From JANYGA01 sp031420415 (lineage in GTDB: Bacteria > Vulcanimicrobiota > Vulcanimicrobiia > Vulcanimicrobiales > Vulcanimicrobiaceae), in contig JANOMT010000030.1 in NCBI GenBank assembly GCA_031420415.1, positions 13,970 through 77,969 of the forward strand: a stretch of DNA of 64,000 bases. The letters are read 5' to 3'. Every line of letters starts with the position of its first letter. Position 1 is the first letter of the stretch. A program made the translations under genes and the position numbers. Positions 8,648 to 19,260 of the stretch are shown here, piece after piece. The notes under the pieces are model-generated. The model searched no databases and was not told where the DNA came from. It saw only the letters and a list, made by a program, of their open reading frames with translations.

Positions 8648-10052
8648 CGAGCACCGAGCAATCTCATTCGCAGCGCAGCGGCGACGTCGTTTTTATGGCG
8701 CTCGTCGCGGCGCTCGGCGGATTTCTTTTCGGCTACGATAGCGCCGTCATCAATGGCGCGATCACGGCGATCGGTGCGCAGTTTCATGCGAGCCCGGCGG
8801 CGCTCGGATTTACCGTTTCGTCGGCGTTGCTCGGTGCGGCTGCGGGCGCGGTCGCGGCCGGTCGGCTCGCCGATCGCTACGGACGCCTCGCGGTGATGCG
8901 CCTTTCCGCCGTGCTCTTCGTCATCAGCGCGCTCGGCTCGGGCTTCGCAAACACCCTCGTCACACTCGCGATCTTTCGCATCGTCGGCGGCGTCTCCGTC
9001 GGCATGGCATCCGTCATCGCGCCCGCCTACATCGCCGAGATCGCACCCGCGCAGATTCGCGGACGGCTCGGCTCGTTGCAGCAACTGGCGATCGTCTCGG
9101 GTATCTTTCTCTCGCTACTCGTCGATTATGCGATCGCCACGGGCGCCGGAAGTTCGCGCGCGGTATCGTTCGGCGGGCTCGAAGCTTGGCGCTGGATGTT
9201 CGTCGCGATGGTCGTGCCTGCGGCGATTTACGGGGTTCTCTCGCTCGCGATTCCCGAATCGCCTCGGCAACTACTCGCGAAGGGGCGCATCGACGAAGCG
9301 CGCGCGGTTCTCGCTCGCGTCCTCGGCGAGCGCGGCCTCGATGAGAAAATCGCGGATATTCGCGCGTCGCTCGTCGCCGATCACGAGCCGCGCTGGAGCG
9401 ACCTGCGCGGCGGAACGTTTGGATTGTTGCCGATCGTTTGGGTTGGTATCGGGCTTTCGGTTTTCCAGCAATTCGTCGGCATCAACGTGATTTTTTACTA
9501 CTCGAGTGTTCTCTGGCAGGCCGTCGGATTCTCCGAAAAGAGTTCGCTGCTCATCACGGTGATCACGAGCGTCGTGAACGTCGTGACGACCGTCGTCGCG
9601 ATCGTGCTCGTCGATCGCTGGGGGCGCCGGCCGCTCCTCCTCGTCGGCTCCATCGGCATGGCGCTGACGCTCGGCATCATGGCGACCGTTTTCGGCTCCG
9701 CGCCGCTCGACTCGGCGGGCGCACCGCATCTCGCAGGCGCGGCGGGCATCGTCGCCCTCCTCGCAGCGAACGTGTACGTTTTCGCCTTCGGTCTCTCGTG
9801 GGGGCCGGTCGTATGGGTCTTACTCGGCGAGACGTTCCCAAATCGCATTCGCGCCGCCGCACTCTCGGTCGCCGCGGCGGCACAGTGGGTCGCGAACTGG
9901 GCGATTTCGACGTCGTTTCCGGTGAGCAGCACCTGGGCTTGGGCCTCGCGTACGGGCTCTATACCGCTTTCGCGATCCTCTCATTTTTCTTCGTAATACG
10001 CTTCGTTCGCGAGAGCAAGGGACGCGAGCTCGAGGAGATGACGGCCGCGTAG
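8644..10052 (+). CDS. Sugar porter family MFS transporter, frameshifted near the C terminus
   Basis: This is an inner-membrane proton-coupled sugar symporter of the MFS sugar porter family with about 12 membrane helices. Motifs present are GGFLFGYDSAVINGA in helix 1, GRLADRYGR, PESPRQLLAKGR, QQFVGINVIFYYSS, DRWGRRPLLL and GPVVWVLLGETFPNRIR. Reading frame 1 is sound until about 9922 (AISTSFPV), but the last helix and tail (LGLGLAYGLYTAFA to ELEEM) continue one base back in another frame and stop at 10052. In the first frame translation would run into unrelated residues and stop at 9996. A single-base loss or a sequencing error explains this; no classical slippery heptamer is visible. Confidence 0.85.
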
Positions 10053-10098
10053 GCGGCAGGGGACGTTCTGCGCCTGAGCCGAAAACGAGGCTCCCATC

Positions 10099-11756
<1,658 letters not shown>

Positions 11757-11760
<4 letters not shown>

Positions 11761-12512
11761 ATCCGGCCGAGATTACGTTCGTCGTTCTGACGAAGAACGA
11801 GGCGCGCAATGTGCCTCGTGCGCTCGCTAGCGTCCCCATTGGATCGCCCTTGCTCGTGATCGACGCCGAGTCGCAAGATGCCACCGTGGAGATCGCCCGC
11901 GCGCATGGTGCCACCGTCGTCGTGCGGCCATGGGCGGGATTCGCGACGACGCGTTCTTTCGCGCTCACGCACGTCGCAACGCCGTGGACGTTCATGCTCG
12001 ATGCGGACGAGTCGCTCGATTTCGAACTCGCCTCGGTCCTTCGCGCGCTCGAGCCCGCAGAAATGACCGACGCCTACGGTTTCGCACGCGCGACGTCCAT
12101 CTGCGGCCGCGCGATGCATCACGGTGCGTGGGGCGGCGAGGCACCCGTGCGCCTGTTTCGCACCGCGCGCGCACGCGTCGTTGCGGAGCCTGCGTCCGGC
12201 GGCGATGCGGAGGTACACGAGCACTGGATCGTACCCGGAACCACGGAGCGCTTGGGCGGGACGTTGCTTCACGATTCGTACCCGACGATACGCGCGTATC
12301 GCGAAAAATTCGCGCGCTACACGACGCTCGAAGCACGCGGCGTCGCGCCTTCGCGCGGACGTTTGGCGCGCGCTTGCGCGGTCGCAGCGTTGCGCTTTCC
12401 GTGGCTCCTTCTCGCGCGCGGTGGATGGCGCGATGGTTGGCGCGGCGTGTTCGTGGCGGGCGCATCGGCGTGCTATCCGGTCGCCGTTGCGTGGAAATCG
12501 ATTCGGTCATGA
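11757..12512 (+). CDS. Family 2 glycosyltransferase (WaaE/KdtX-like)
   Basis: This is a cytoplasmic GT-A glycosyltransferase, likely acting on a cell-envelope glycan. Visible motifs are EITFVVLTKNEARN at the N terminus, the metal-binding DADES loop, and AVRLF/HEHW-type elements typical of lipopolysaccharide core glucosyltransferases. The start is unclear. The conserved N terminus begins directly after the pyrG stop, yet no ATG, GTG or TTG lies there. A CTG at 11757 overlaps the pyrG TGA (CTGA), and an ATC lies at 11751. The nearest GTG upstream (11610) would overlap pyrG by 150 bases, and the first downstream one cuts into the domain. The end overlaps the next ATG. Confidence 0.82.
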
Positions 12513-13570
12513 ACGTCGCACGGGCGCCGCGCCCCGATGTCGCTTTCGACCTGCCGCGCATGCGGCATATGTCGGTCGGCATGATGGCTTATGCCGAAGA
12601 ACTCGTCGCGCGGCTACCGCGCATCGCACCCGATCTCGGCTTCGCGACGTTCGTCCGCGCGACGCACCTCGATGCGAACGAACAGATCGTGCTGCCGCTA
12701 CGCCTCGCTCGCGCCCGGCCGCGACTCGTGCACCATCTTTCAGTCTATGCGCCGATCGTCGGGTTCGCGCCGACGATCGTGACGATCCACGATCTCATCC
12801 ATCTGCGCTTTCCGGAAATGTTCAAGAATCGCGTCGGCCCCTATTACGCGACCGTCGTACGCGCGCTCTGTCGCCGTGCCGCGCGCGTCATTACCGATGA
12901 CGAGCGCACGATCGAGGATCTCGAACGCTTTCTCGGCGTGCCGGCTTCGAAAGTCGCCGTCATCCCACTCGGCGTCGACGATCGCTTTCTTGCGGCCGCG
13001 GCAGTGGGTCCGGTCGGAGTCGACATCGCTGCCGAGCAGAGAAGCGCGGCGCCGTACTTCCTTTTCGTCGGAAACCACCGGACGCATAAAGATATTGCGA
13101 CGCTCCTCGCGGCGTGGTCGTCGTTGCCCGAGCATTATCACGTCGACGTGCGATTGACGGGCATCGACGATCTCGGCCCCGGTGCGTCGCGGCCGGAACG
13201 TTCGCGGGGGAAGATCACGTTCGTCGGTCATGTCGATACCCCGAAACTCGTCGGCCTCTACGCGGGTGCGCTCGCGCTCGTGCATCCCGCGCTTTGCGAG
13301 GGATTCGGTTTGCCGTTGGTCGAGGCTGCCGCGATGGGGACGCCCGTGATCGCGTGCCGCGACGCGATTCCCGGTGCCATCAAAGATCGTACCGCCGTCT
13401 TCGAGCCGCGCGATGTGGCAGGCGCGCGAGCACATATGATCGCCGTTCTCGACGGCCGGGTGCCGCGCGGCGCGGCGCAGTCGATCGCCCGAAATCTCAC
13501 GTGGGACCGCTGCGCCGAGCGCACCGCCGAGGTGTATCGGAGCGTCTTGGAGGAGAGGCCCAACCGATGA
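12509..13570 (+). CDS. Family 1 (GT4) glycosyltransferase
   Basis: A GT-B retaining glycosyltransferase of 353 residues, probably cytoplasmic or peripheral to the membrane. The nucleotide-sugar site shows FLFVGNHRTHKD, then ALVHPALCEGFGLPLVEAAAMGTPVIA, the EX7E-type motif of GT4 enzymes. The start overlaps the previous stop (ATGA) and so does its end with the next gene. It pairs with the preceding GT2 gene, suggesting stepwise assembly of one surface glycan. Donor and acceptor cannot be told from sequence. Confidence 0.9.
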   Translation: MNVARAPRPDVAFDLPRMRHMSVGMMAYAEELVARLPRIAPDLGFATFVRATHLDANEQIVLPLRLARARPRLVHHLSVYAPIVGFAPTIVTIHDLIHLRFPEMFKNRVGPYYATVVRALCRRAARVITDDERTIEDLERFLGVPASKVAVIPLGVDDRFLAAAAVGPVGVDIAAEQRSAAPYFLFVGNHRTHKDIATLLAAWSSLPEHYHVDVRLTGIDDLGPGASRPERSRGKITFVGHVDTPKLVGLYAGALALVHPALCEGFGLPLVEAAAMGTPVIACRDAIPGAIKDRTAVFEPRDVAGARAHMIAVLDGRVPRGAAQSIARNLTWDRCAERTAEVYRSVLEERPNR

Positions 13571-15126
13571 AACCGTTCGCTCCGATTCTGGCTGCGCTCG
13601 TCTTGATGTGGGGTTCGCCCGCTGCTTTTGCCGGGCCGCCACATCCCGATTCGGGTGAGAAACCGATTCGCAGTATCGCGATTGCCGTCAACGGCGAGCC
13701 GCTTGCGACCGACGCTCCCCCGATCACGGTCGACGGGCGGCTGCTCTTCCCGATTCGCGATGTTTTCGCCGCACTCGGGATTGCGATCGCGCGAAGCGGC
13801 GATACGATTACGGCGAAACTGCCGACGGGAAGCGTGAGTATGCGCGTGGGCTCGCGCGTCGTCGTCGTCAACGAAAAGACGTTCCCGCTCGATGCGACGA
13901 TCGCCGATATCGACGGCGTGACGTACGCGCCGCTGCGCGTGCTCGTCGTCGCTTTCGGCGCGCAGGCGACCTACGATCGGCGCGGCGCAAAAGTCGAGAT
14001 CGTATCTGCGTACGTCGGTCGCACCAATGGCGCGGAGCAACAACGCTCGGGCGGCGGCTCCGACGTCCAGGGCATCGTCTCGGCGCTCGATATCGATAGT
14101 CAGATTCCCACGATCACGGTGGTGCGCGGCGGCACGTCGCGGACGATCTCGATCACCTCCGACGCGAAGATCTGGGCCGAAGACGTCACGATTCACTCGC
14201 AGTTACGCGGTGCGCTTGCCGATATTCGCGTCGGCGATGCGGTCCACGCGATCCTGACGAAAGACGGCCGCGTCGTTTCGGTCTTCGATTTTTACAAATC
14301 GACGAACGGTACGGTCGCAGCTGCGACGGCGTCGGCGCTCGTGCTCGAGAGCGGTCGCGTCGTGACGACCGGTAAAACGACCGAGACCACGCTCAATAGT
14401 ATGGTCGCGCGGCTCGAGGATCTCCGCGTCGGCGATTACGTGACCGTACGCAGCAACCCCGAGAGCGGTGAATTACGGCAGATCGTCGCTTCGCGCACGC
14501 TCGCGGCCGTCGTGCAGACGGCGACGCCGATGCCGGGCACGCCGAGCCCGACGAAGATCGATACGGTCACGCTTTCCGTCACGCATCCGATCCGCGTCGG
14601 CGAATCATTCGACGTGATCCTCCACGGTACGGCGAACGGTCGCGCGAGCTTCGATATCGGCGATTTATTAACGAACGTACCGATGCGCGAGACGGCGGCG
14701 GGCACGTACGTGGGCCATTTCACCGTTCCCGAGCGATTCAACGTGACGCAGGTGCCCGTGTACGGGAAGCTCGCAATCGGTTCGAACGCAGCGCCGCGCA
14801 CGCAAGCCGCGCAGACGCTCTCGGCGACCTCGACGCCGCCGACGATCGGCGAAGTCGCGCCGCCGCCGGGGCAGAGCGTCAATAACCGTCATCCGAGCAT
14901 CTTTGCGATGTTCTCGACGCCGACGGAGATTCCGATCAACGTGTCGAGCGTCGCCCTCGAAGTCAACGGCCACGATGTGACCTCGACGACGACGCGCACG
15001 AATAATTTCATCACCTATAGCCCTGGTGTCGATCTTCCGAGCGGTCTCGTGACCGTGATCGTTCGCGTCGCCGACACCGCGGGTAACACGTCGACGAAAA
15101 CGTGGACGTTCACCATTGCGAGGTAA
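13567..15126 (+). CDS. Secreted protein with copper amine oxidase N-terminal-like domain
   Basis: A 519-residue exported protein. A signal peptide (residues 1-22, ending AAFAG) is followed by a copper-amine-oxidase-N domain (IAVNGEPLA, VDGRLLFPIRDVFAALG, YAPLRVLVVAFG), a stalk or wall-binding fold that carries no oxidase activity. The middle part has repeated segments resembling DUF5666-like beta units. The C-terminal part from about residue 325 looks like two Ig-like domains ending with FTIAR. ATGA overlap joins it to the upstream glycosyltransferase. It is likely displayed on the cell surface; its function is unknown. Confidence 0.82.
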   Translation: MKPFAPILAALVLMWGSPAAFAGPPHPDSGEKPIRSIAIAVNGEPLATDAPPITVDGRLLFPIRDVFAALGIAIARSGDTITAKLPTGSVSMRVGSRVVVVNEKTFPLDATIADIDGVTYAPLRVLVVAFGAQATYDRRGAKVEIVSAYVGRTNGAEQQRSGGGSDVQGIVSALDIDSQIPTITVVRGGTSRTISITSDAKIWAEDVTIHSQLRGALADIRVGDAVHAILTKDGRVVSVFDFYKSTNGTVAAATASALVLESGRVVTTGKTTETTLNSMVARLEDLRVGDYVTVRSNPESGELRQIVASRTLAAVVQTATPMPGTPSPTKIDTVTLSVTHPIRVGESFDVILHGTANGRASFDIGDLLTNVPMRETAAGTYVGHFTVPERFNVTQVPVYGKLAIGSNAAPRTQAAQTLSATSTPPTIGEVAPPPGQSVNNRHPSIFAMFSTPTEIPINVSSVALEVNGHDVTSTTTRTNNFITYSPGVDLPSGLVTVIVRVADTAGNTSTKTWTFTIAR

Positions 15127-15130
15127 TCGT

Positions 15131-16735
15131 TTGAAGCAATCGCTAGCAGCGGCGCTCCTAGGGACGCTCGTTCTTTCCGCGTGCGGCGGTGGCTCGACGA
15201 CGTCGTCGACGGGTGGTGCGTCTGCGGGCGCACAGCTCATCGTCGCGCGCGTCAAGGATGCCGTCGGCCTCGATCCCGCGGTGCAGACCGACGGACTCTC
15301 GCTCACTATTTCGCAAGAGGTTCTCCAGAATTTGGTGCGCTTTAAGCCGGGCGGATTCGATATTCGGCCAGACGCCGCGACCTCATGGAAGACCTCGACC
15401 GACGGCAAGACGTGGACGTTCGCGCTCGCGCCCGGGCTCAAATTTTCCGACGGCTCACCGCTCGATGCGAAAGCGGTGAAGTTTAACTTCGATCGCTGGC
15501 GCGACTCGAAGAACGCCTATCGCGGGAATTTCCCTTTCGGCTACTACGCGAGCATGTTCGGTGGCTTCGATGCTAAAAGTGCGATCGCGAGCATCGATGC
15601 ACCGTCGGCATCGAGCGTCGTCATTCACCTGCGCGCGCCGTCGGCACCGCTCTTGCACGATCTCGCGATGCCCTCGTTTGCGATCGGCTCTCCGACCGCG
15701 ATTGCGAAAGGCGCCGAAGCCTTCAACCAACTTCCTGTCGGAAGTGGCCCCTACATGGTCGCCGAGTGGGCGCACGACGATCACATCACGCTCGCCGCAA
15801 ACCCGAACTTTGCGGGCGCGAAACCGGCATATACGACCGTGATCGTGCGCGATATTCCCGATCAATCGACGAGCGTGCTCTCGATGAAGAAGGGCGATAT
15901 CGATATGCTCACCGATCCGCGGCCCGACGATGCCAAAGATCTCGGCGCGACGGCGGGCATCTCGCTCTATCATCCGCCTTCGAACAACGTCTCGTATCTC
16001 GCGATGAACGTCGAAAAAAAACCCTTCGATAGCGTGCTCGTACGGCAGGCCGTCGCCTATGCGATCGATACGAACGCGCTCGTCAAGAGCTTCTATACCG
16101 AAGGCGCCACGATCGCGAACAACTGGACGCCCGTTGGGATGATGGGCGAGAACCCGGCGGTCAAAGCCTATCCGCACGACGTGGCCAAAGCCAAGGCGCT
16201 CCTCGCGCAAGCCGGCGCCGCGCACGTTACGACGGAGCTGTACTATCCGACGTCGCCGCGGCCGTACATGCCCGAACCACAACGCATCGCCGAAGCCATT
16301 CAAGCGAATCTCAAAGCGGTCGGGATCGAAGTAACGCTGCAGCCGTTCGAGTTCGGCGTCTTTCTCACCAAAATTCGTAACGGCGAACATCCCATGTGCC
16401 TGATCGGTTGGACGGGCGACAACGGCGATCCCGACAATTTCATGTACGCGTTGCTCGATCAAGATAGCGCCGTCAAAGGCCAAGCGCAAAACTATTCGTT
16501 CTGGCGCGACCCCGACTTCCACAAACTGATGCTCGCGGGCCAGCAGACCGTCGATGAAGGCAAGCGCGCGAAGATCTACGCTGCGGCAAACGCCATGATC
16601 CACGATCGTGTGCCCGCGATTGGGCTCGTCCATTCCGTCGTCTCGTTTGCGGCGAAGTCGACGATCGGCGGCGTGATCGCGAGCCCCGATACGGCCTTCA
16701 ACTTCAACACCATGCGACCGAAAGCGACCCCATGA
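15131..16735 (+). CDS. ABC transporter solute-binding lipoprotein, family 5
   Basis: This is an extracytoplasmic solute-binding protein of the peptide/nickel/opine class (SBP_bac_5). The lipobox is LVLSAC with the Cys at about residue 17. Family marks include SWKTSTDGKTWTFAL, KFSDGSPLDAKAVKFNFDR and the C-terminal WTGDNGDPDNFMY. I chose the TTG at 15131 because GAGG stands seven bases upstream; a TTG at 15116 would overlap the preceding gene. No cognate permease or ATPase genes are in the window, so its ABC partner lies elsewhere. Its stop overlaps the HIT gene start. Confidence 0.92.
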   Translation: MKQSLAAALLGTLVLSACGGGSTTSSTGGASAGAQLIVARVKDAVGLDPAVQTDGLSLTISQEVLQNLVRFKPGGFDIRPDAATSWKTSTDGKTWTFALAPGLKFSDGSPLDAKAVKFNFDRWRDSKNAYRGNFPFGYYASMFGGFDAKSAIASIDAPSASSVVIHLRAPSAPLLHDLAMPSFAIGSPTAIAKGAEAFNQLPVGSGPYMVAEWAHDDHITLAANPNFAGAKPAYTTVIVRDIPDQSTSVLSMKKGDIDMLTDPRPDDAKDLGATAGISLYHPPSNNVSYLAMNVEKKPFDSVLVRQAVAYAIDTNALVKSFYTEGATIANNWTPVGMMGENPAVKAYPHDVAKAKALLAQAGAAHVTTELYYPTSPRPYMPEPQRIAEAIQANLKAVGIEVTLQPFEFGVFLTKIRNGEHPMCLIGWTGDNGDPDNFMYALLDQDSAVKGQAQNYSFWRDPDFHKLMLAGQQTVDEGKRAKIYAAANAMIHDRVPAIGLVHSVVSFAAKSTIGGVIASPDTAFNFNTMRPKATP

Positions 16736-17076
16736 GCGAGACGTGTATTTTTTGTCGCATCTTTCGTGGTGAGATCCCGGCGCAAGAAGTCCGTCGCACG
16801 GCTGACGCCCTCGTCTTCCGAGACACGAGCCCGCACGCGCCGACGCATCTGCTCGTGATCCCCAAGCGTCACGTGAGCGACCTCGGTGATTTCGTCGAGC
16901 AGGCGTCTGCGGAAGAAGTCGGTGACTTTCTCAAAGTCGTAGGCGAAGCCGGGCGCTCAGAGACGACCCGCGGCTACCGCGTTGTTTCGAACGAGGGCGT
17001 TGAAGGCGGCCAGACGGTCGGACATCTCCATTTCCACGTCATGGGCGGCCGCCAGATGACGTGGCCGCCGGGGTGA
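16732..17076 (+). CDS. HIT family nucleotide-binding protein
   Basis: A 114-residue histidine triad hydrolase, acting on AMP-type phosphoramidates or dinucleotides. The N terminus has CIFCRIFRGEIPA with a CxxC pair, and the active-site triad is GHLHFHVMGG. Full length for the HINT branch. ATGA overlap with the solute-binding gene; it ends the pyrG run, and the rpsU promoter begins two bases after its stop. Confidence 0.95.
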   Translation: MSETCIFCRIFRGEIPAQEVRRTADALVFRDTSPHAPTHLLVIPKRHVSDLGDFVEQASAEEVGDFLKVVGEAGRSETTRGYRVVSNEGVEGGQTVGHLHFHVMGGRQMTWPPG

Positions 17077-17078
17077 AA

Positions 17079-17107
17079 TTGACGCGTTCGGGAGCCTGTG
17101 GTACATT
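17079..17107 (+). promoter_or_regulatory. Promoter of rpsU
   Basis: TTGACG (17079-17084) and TACATT (17102-17107) stand 17 bp apart. Transcription from about 17114 gives a leader of roughly 70 bases that holds a GCCGCC-ATC-GGCGG hairpin just before the ribosome-binding site of rpsU. Confidence 0.7.
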
Positions 17108-17181
17108 TGCCATGTCGCTGACGCCAACGGGTCGGCGCGAAATTTTGCCGCCATCGGCGGTTTGCGAAGGGAGGGTTGTTC

Positions 17182-17352
17182 ATGGAAGTACGCGTTGCAC
17201 CAGGTGAAACGATCGAGAGTGCGTTGCGCCGTTTCAAGAAAGCCACCCAAAAAGCCGGCGTTCTCGCCGAGGCTCGCAAGCACGAGCATTACGAGAAGCC
17301 GAGCGTCCGCCGGAAGAAGAAATCGGCGGCCGCCCGTAAACGGCGCACCTAA
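17182..17352 (+). CDS. rpsU: 30S ribosomal protein S21
   Basis: A 56-residue S21 of the small ribosomal subunit. The sequence begins MEVRVAPGETIESALRRFKK, continues with KHEHYEKPSVRRKKK and ends in a basic tail, which is the S21 pattern. A strong ribosome-binding site (GGGAGGG) precedes the ATG. It has its own promoter and is followed at once by an intrinsic terminator, so it is expressed at least partly apart from yqeY. In Bacillota the same gene heads the rpsU-yqeY cluster seen here. Confidence 0.95.
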   Translation: MEVRVAPGETIESALRRFKKATQKAGVLAEARKHEHYEKPSVRRKKKSAAARKRRT

Positions 17353-17369
17353 CCCCGAATTTTTTTTGA

Positions 17370-17397
17370 AGGGCGCCGCACGATCGGCGCCCTTTTT
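17370..17397 (+). terminator. Intrinsic terminator after rpsU
   Basis: A perfect 9-bp stem (AGGGCGCCG/CGGCGCCCT) with a 6-base loop is followed by a run of five T. It lies 17 bases past the rpsU stop. Confidence 0.85.
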
Positions 17398-17422
17398 CTA
17401 TCACGGACCCGTGGAGCATTCG

Positions 17423-17875
17423 TTGACCCTTAAAGAACGCATCGCAGCCGATCTCAAAGAAGCCATGAAAGCCAAGGACCAGCTCCGGCTCGATACGCTG
17501 CGCTCGGCGATCTCGGCGTTTTCGTATAAGAAGATCGAGGCGGGCCGCGAACTCGAAGATGCCGACGCGATCGACGTCGTGCGCAAGCTCGTCAAGCAAC
17601 GCACGGATTCCATTACCGAGTACGACAAGGCCGATCGCGCCGAACTCGCCGCGAGAGAACGCGCCGAACGCGAGATTCTCGCGACGTACGTACCCGCGCA
17701 GAAATCCGCAGACGAAATCCGCGAGATCGTGCGCGAGGCCCTCGCTGCGATGGCCCCCGCCGAGCGGACGCAGGGCGCCGCGATGAAAGCGCTGATGCCG
17801 CGCCTCAAGAGCGAAGCCGACGGCAACACGATCCGCACGATCGTGACGGACGAACTCCGCGCGCTCGCGACGTAA
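17423..17875 (+). CDS. yqeY: GatB/YqeY domain protein
   Basis: A 150-residue helical protein of the YqeY family, related to the tail domain of the tRNA amidotransferase subunit GatB. The family sequence TLKERIAADLKEAMKAKDQLRLDTLRSAISA begins at the TTG at 17423, which has GGAG six bases upstream. A GTG at 17411 would add four residues. It may help tRNA-dependent amidation, but its exact role is not known in any species. It is the second gene of the conserved rpsU cluster. Confidence 0.9.
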   Translation: MTLKERIAADLKEAMKAKDQLRLDTLRSAISAFSYKKIEAGRELEDADAIDVVRKLVKQRTDSITEYDKADRAELAARERAEREILATYVPAQKSADEIREIVREALAAMAPAERTQGAAMKALMPRLKSEADGNTIRTIVTDELRALAT

Positions 17876-17916
17876 CCCACCGCAACTTGTCGCATCGTGA
17901 CGGAGTAGGCAGAGGC

Positions 17917-19260
17917 ATGATCCGCTCGCTTCGTCTCGTGTTCTGCGCGCTCGCACTCCTTTTCGGAGGCGCGGGCTTGGCCTTTGCCGCTGCGCCCACA
18001 TCGGGCGGTGGGGTGCTCATCGTCCCGATCTCGGGGACGGTCGATGAAGGGATGGCGCATCTCGTGCAACGGGCCGTGCGCGAAGCCGAGAGCGCGCATG
18101 CTTCCGCGCTCGTACTCGACATCAATACGCCGGGCGGGCTCGTTTCGGCGGCGTTCGAAATTCGCGACGCCCTCGTCGGGAGCCACGTGCGGACGGTCGC
18201 GTACGTCTCGCAGCGCGCGTATAGCGCGGGCGCACTCATCACGCTTGCGACCAAGACGATCGTGATGGCACCGGGCTCGAGCATCGGCGCGGCCGAACCG
18301 ATTCCAAACGACCCCAAACACGTGAGCGCGCTTCGCGCGGAGTTTGCGGCGACGGCGACGCGGATGCATCGCGATCCGACGCTCGCGGCGGCGATGGTCG
18401 ACAAAACGGTCAACGCGCCCGCGTACAAACGGTCCGGCGCCATTCTCTCGTTCACGGCGGAAGAGGCGAAGCGCGCACACTTTATCGACTCGGTCGAGCC
18501 GACGCTCGACGCGGCGCTCGAATACGCGCACGTTACCGGGACGCGGTCTACCGCAAGTTATTCGTGGGGCGAATCGCTCGCGCGGTTCGCGACGAGTCCC
18601 GAGGTGAGCGGGATACTGCTCTCGCTCGGCGTGCTCGGATTACTCATCGAGATGCAGACGTTGCACGGTATCGCGGGGGCGATCGGCGTCGGCTCGCTCG
18701 CGCTCTTCTTCGGAACGCACGTGTACGCGGGCTTCTCCGACGGCGTCGTGATCGCGCTCGCCGTGCTCGGCGTGCTCGGCATCTTGCTCGAACTGCACGT
18801 CTTTCCCGGACACGGACTCTCGGGGGCACTCGGTCTACTCGCCCTTGCCGCGGCCGTTTTTCTCGCGTTCGGAGCGGCCTTTTCAGTCGTTGCGATACAA
18901 GCGATCTCGATTGCGATCGTGCTCTCAGTCGTGCTCTTCGCGGTATTCGTGCGCATGGCGCCGCAGAGCGCCTATTTTCGACGGATCACCTTTACGAACG
19001 TTCAGGGCCCCGAATTCGTAGCGAATCGCGATTTCCAGGGGCTCGTGGGCCACATGGGCGTTGCGACGTCGTATCTGCGACCCGCCGGCGTCGCGCACGT
19101 GGATGGCGAACGCGTCGACGTGCTGACCGAAGGCGATTTTCTGCCCGCGGGATCTGCGATCCGCGTGAGCCGCGTCCAAGGTTCGCGCGTCTTCGTCGCG
19201 CCGGTCGCCACATCGCCCGTTTCGCCCCTCGATGATGAAAGTGAGTCCGTTCGTGGGTAG
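17917..19260 (+). CDS. nfeD: NfeD-type membrane-bound serine protease
   Basis: A 447-residue membrane protein. A signal peptide (residues 1-23) leads a ClpP/SppA-like protease domain with the catalytic Ser in AYSAGALITLA near residue 103. Four to five membrane helices follow at about 225-350, and a C-terminal OB-fold NfeD domain (VGHMGVATSYLRPAG, RVDVLTEGDFLPAGSAIRVSRV) ends the protein. NfeD proteins work with flotillin-like partners, and floA follows with a 29-base overlap. The ATG at 17917 is chosen because it directly precedes the signal peptide. Confidence 0.93.
   Translation: MIRSLRLVFCALALLFGGAGLAFAAAPTSGGGVLIVPISGTVDEGMAHLVQRAVREAESAHASALVLDINTPGGLVSAAFEIRDALVGSHVRTVAYVSQRAYSAGALITLATKTIVMAPGSSIGAAEPIPNDPKHVSALRAEFAATATRMHRDPTLAAAMVDKTVNAPAYKRSGAILSFTAEEAKRAHFIDSVEPTLDAALEYAHVTGTRSTASYSWGESLARFATSPEVSGILLSLGVLGLLIEMQTLHGIAGAIGVGSLALFFGTHVYAGFSDGVVIALAVLGVLGILLELHVFPGHGLSGALGLLALAAAVFLAFGAAFSVVAIQAISIAIVLSVVLFAVFVRMAPQSAYFRRITFTNVQGPEFVANRDFQGLVGHMGVATSYLRPAGVAHVDGERVDVLTEGDFLPAGSAIRVSRVQGSRVFVAPVATSPVSPLDDESESVRG

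Noticed and set aside
9910..9940. Programmed -1 frameshift in the sugar porter
   Set aside because: No X-XXY-YYZ slippery site or downstream structure is evident; mutation or sequencing error is simpler.
15455..16633. 392-codon minus-strand frame opposite the solute-binding gene
   Set aside because: Shadow of the family 5 solute-binding protein; no start signal and no family features.
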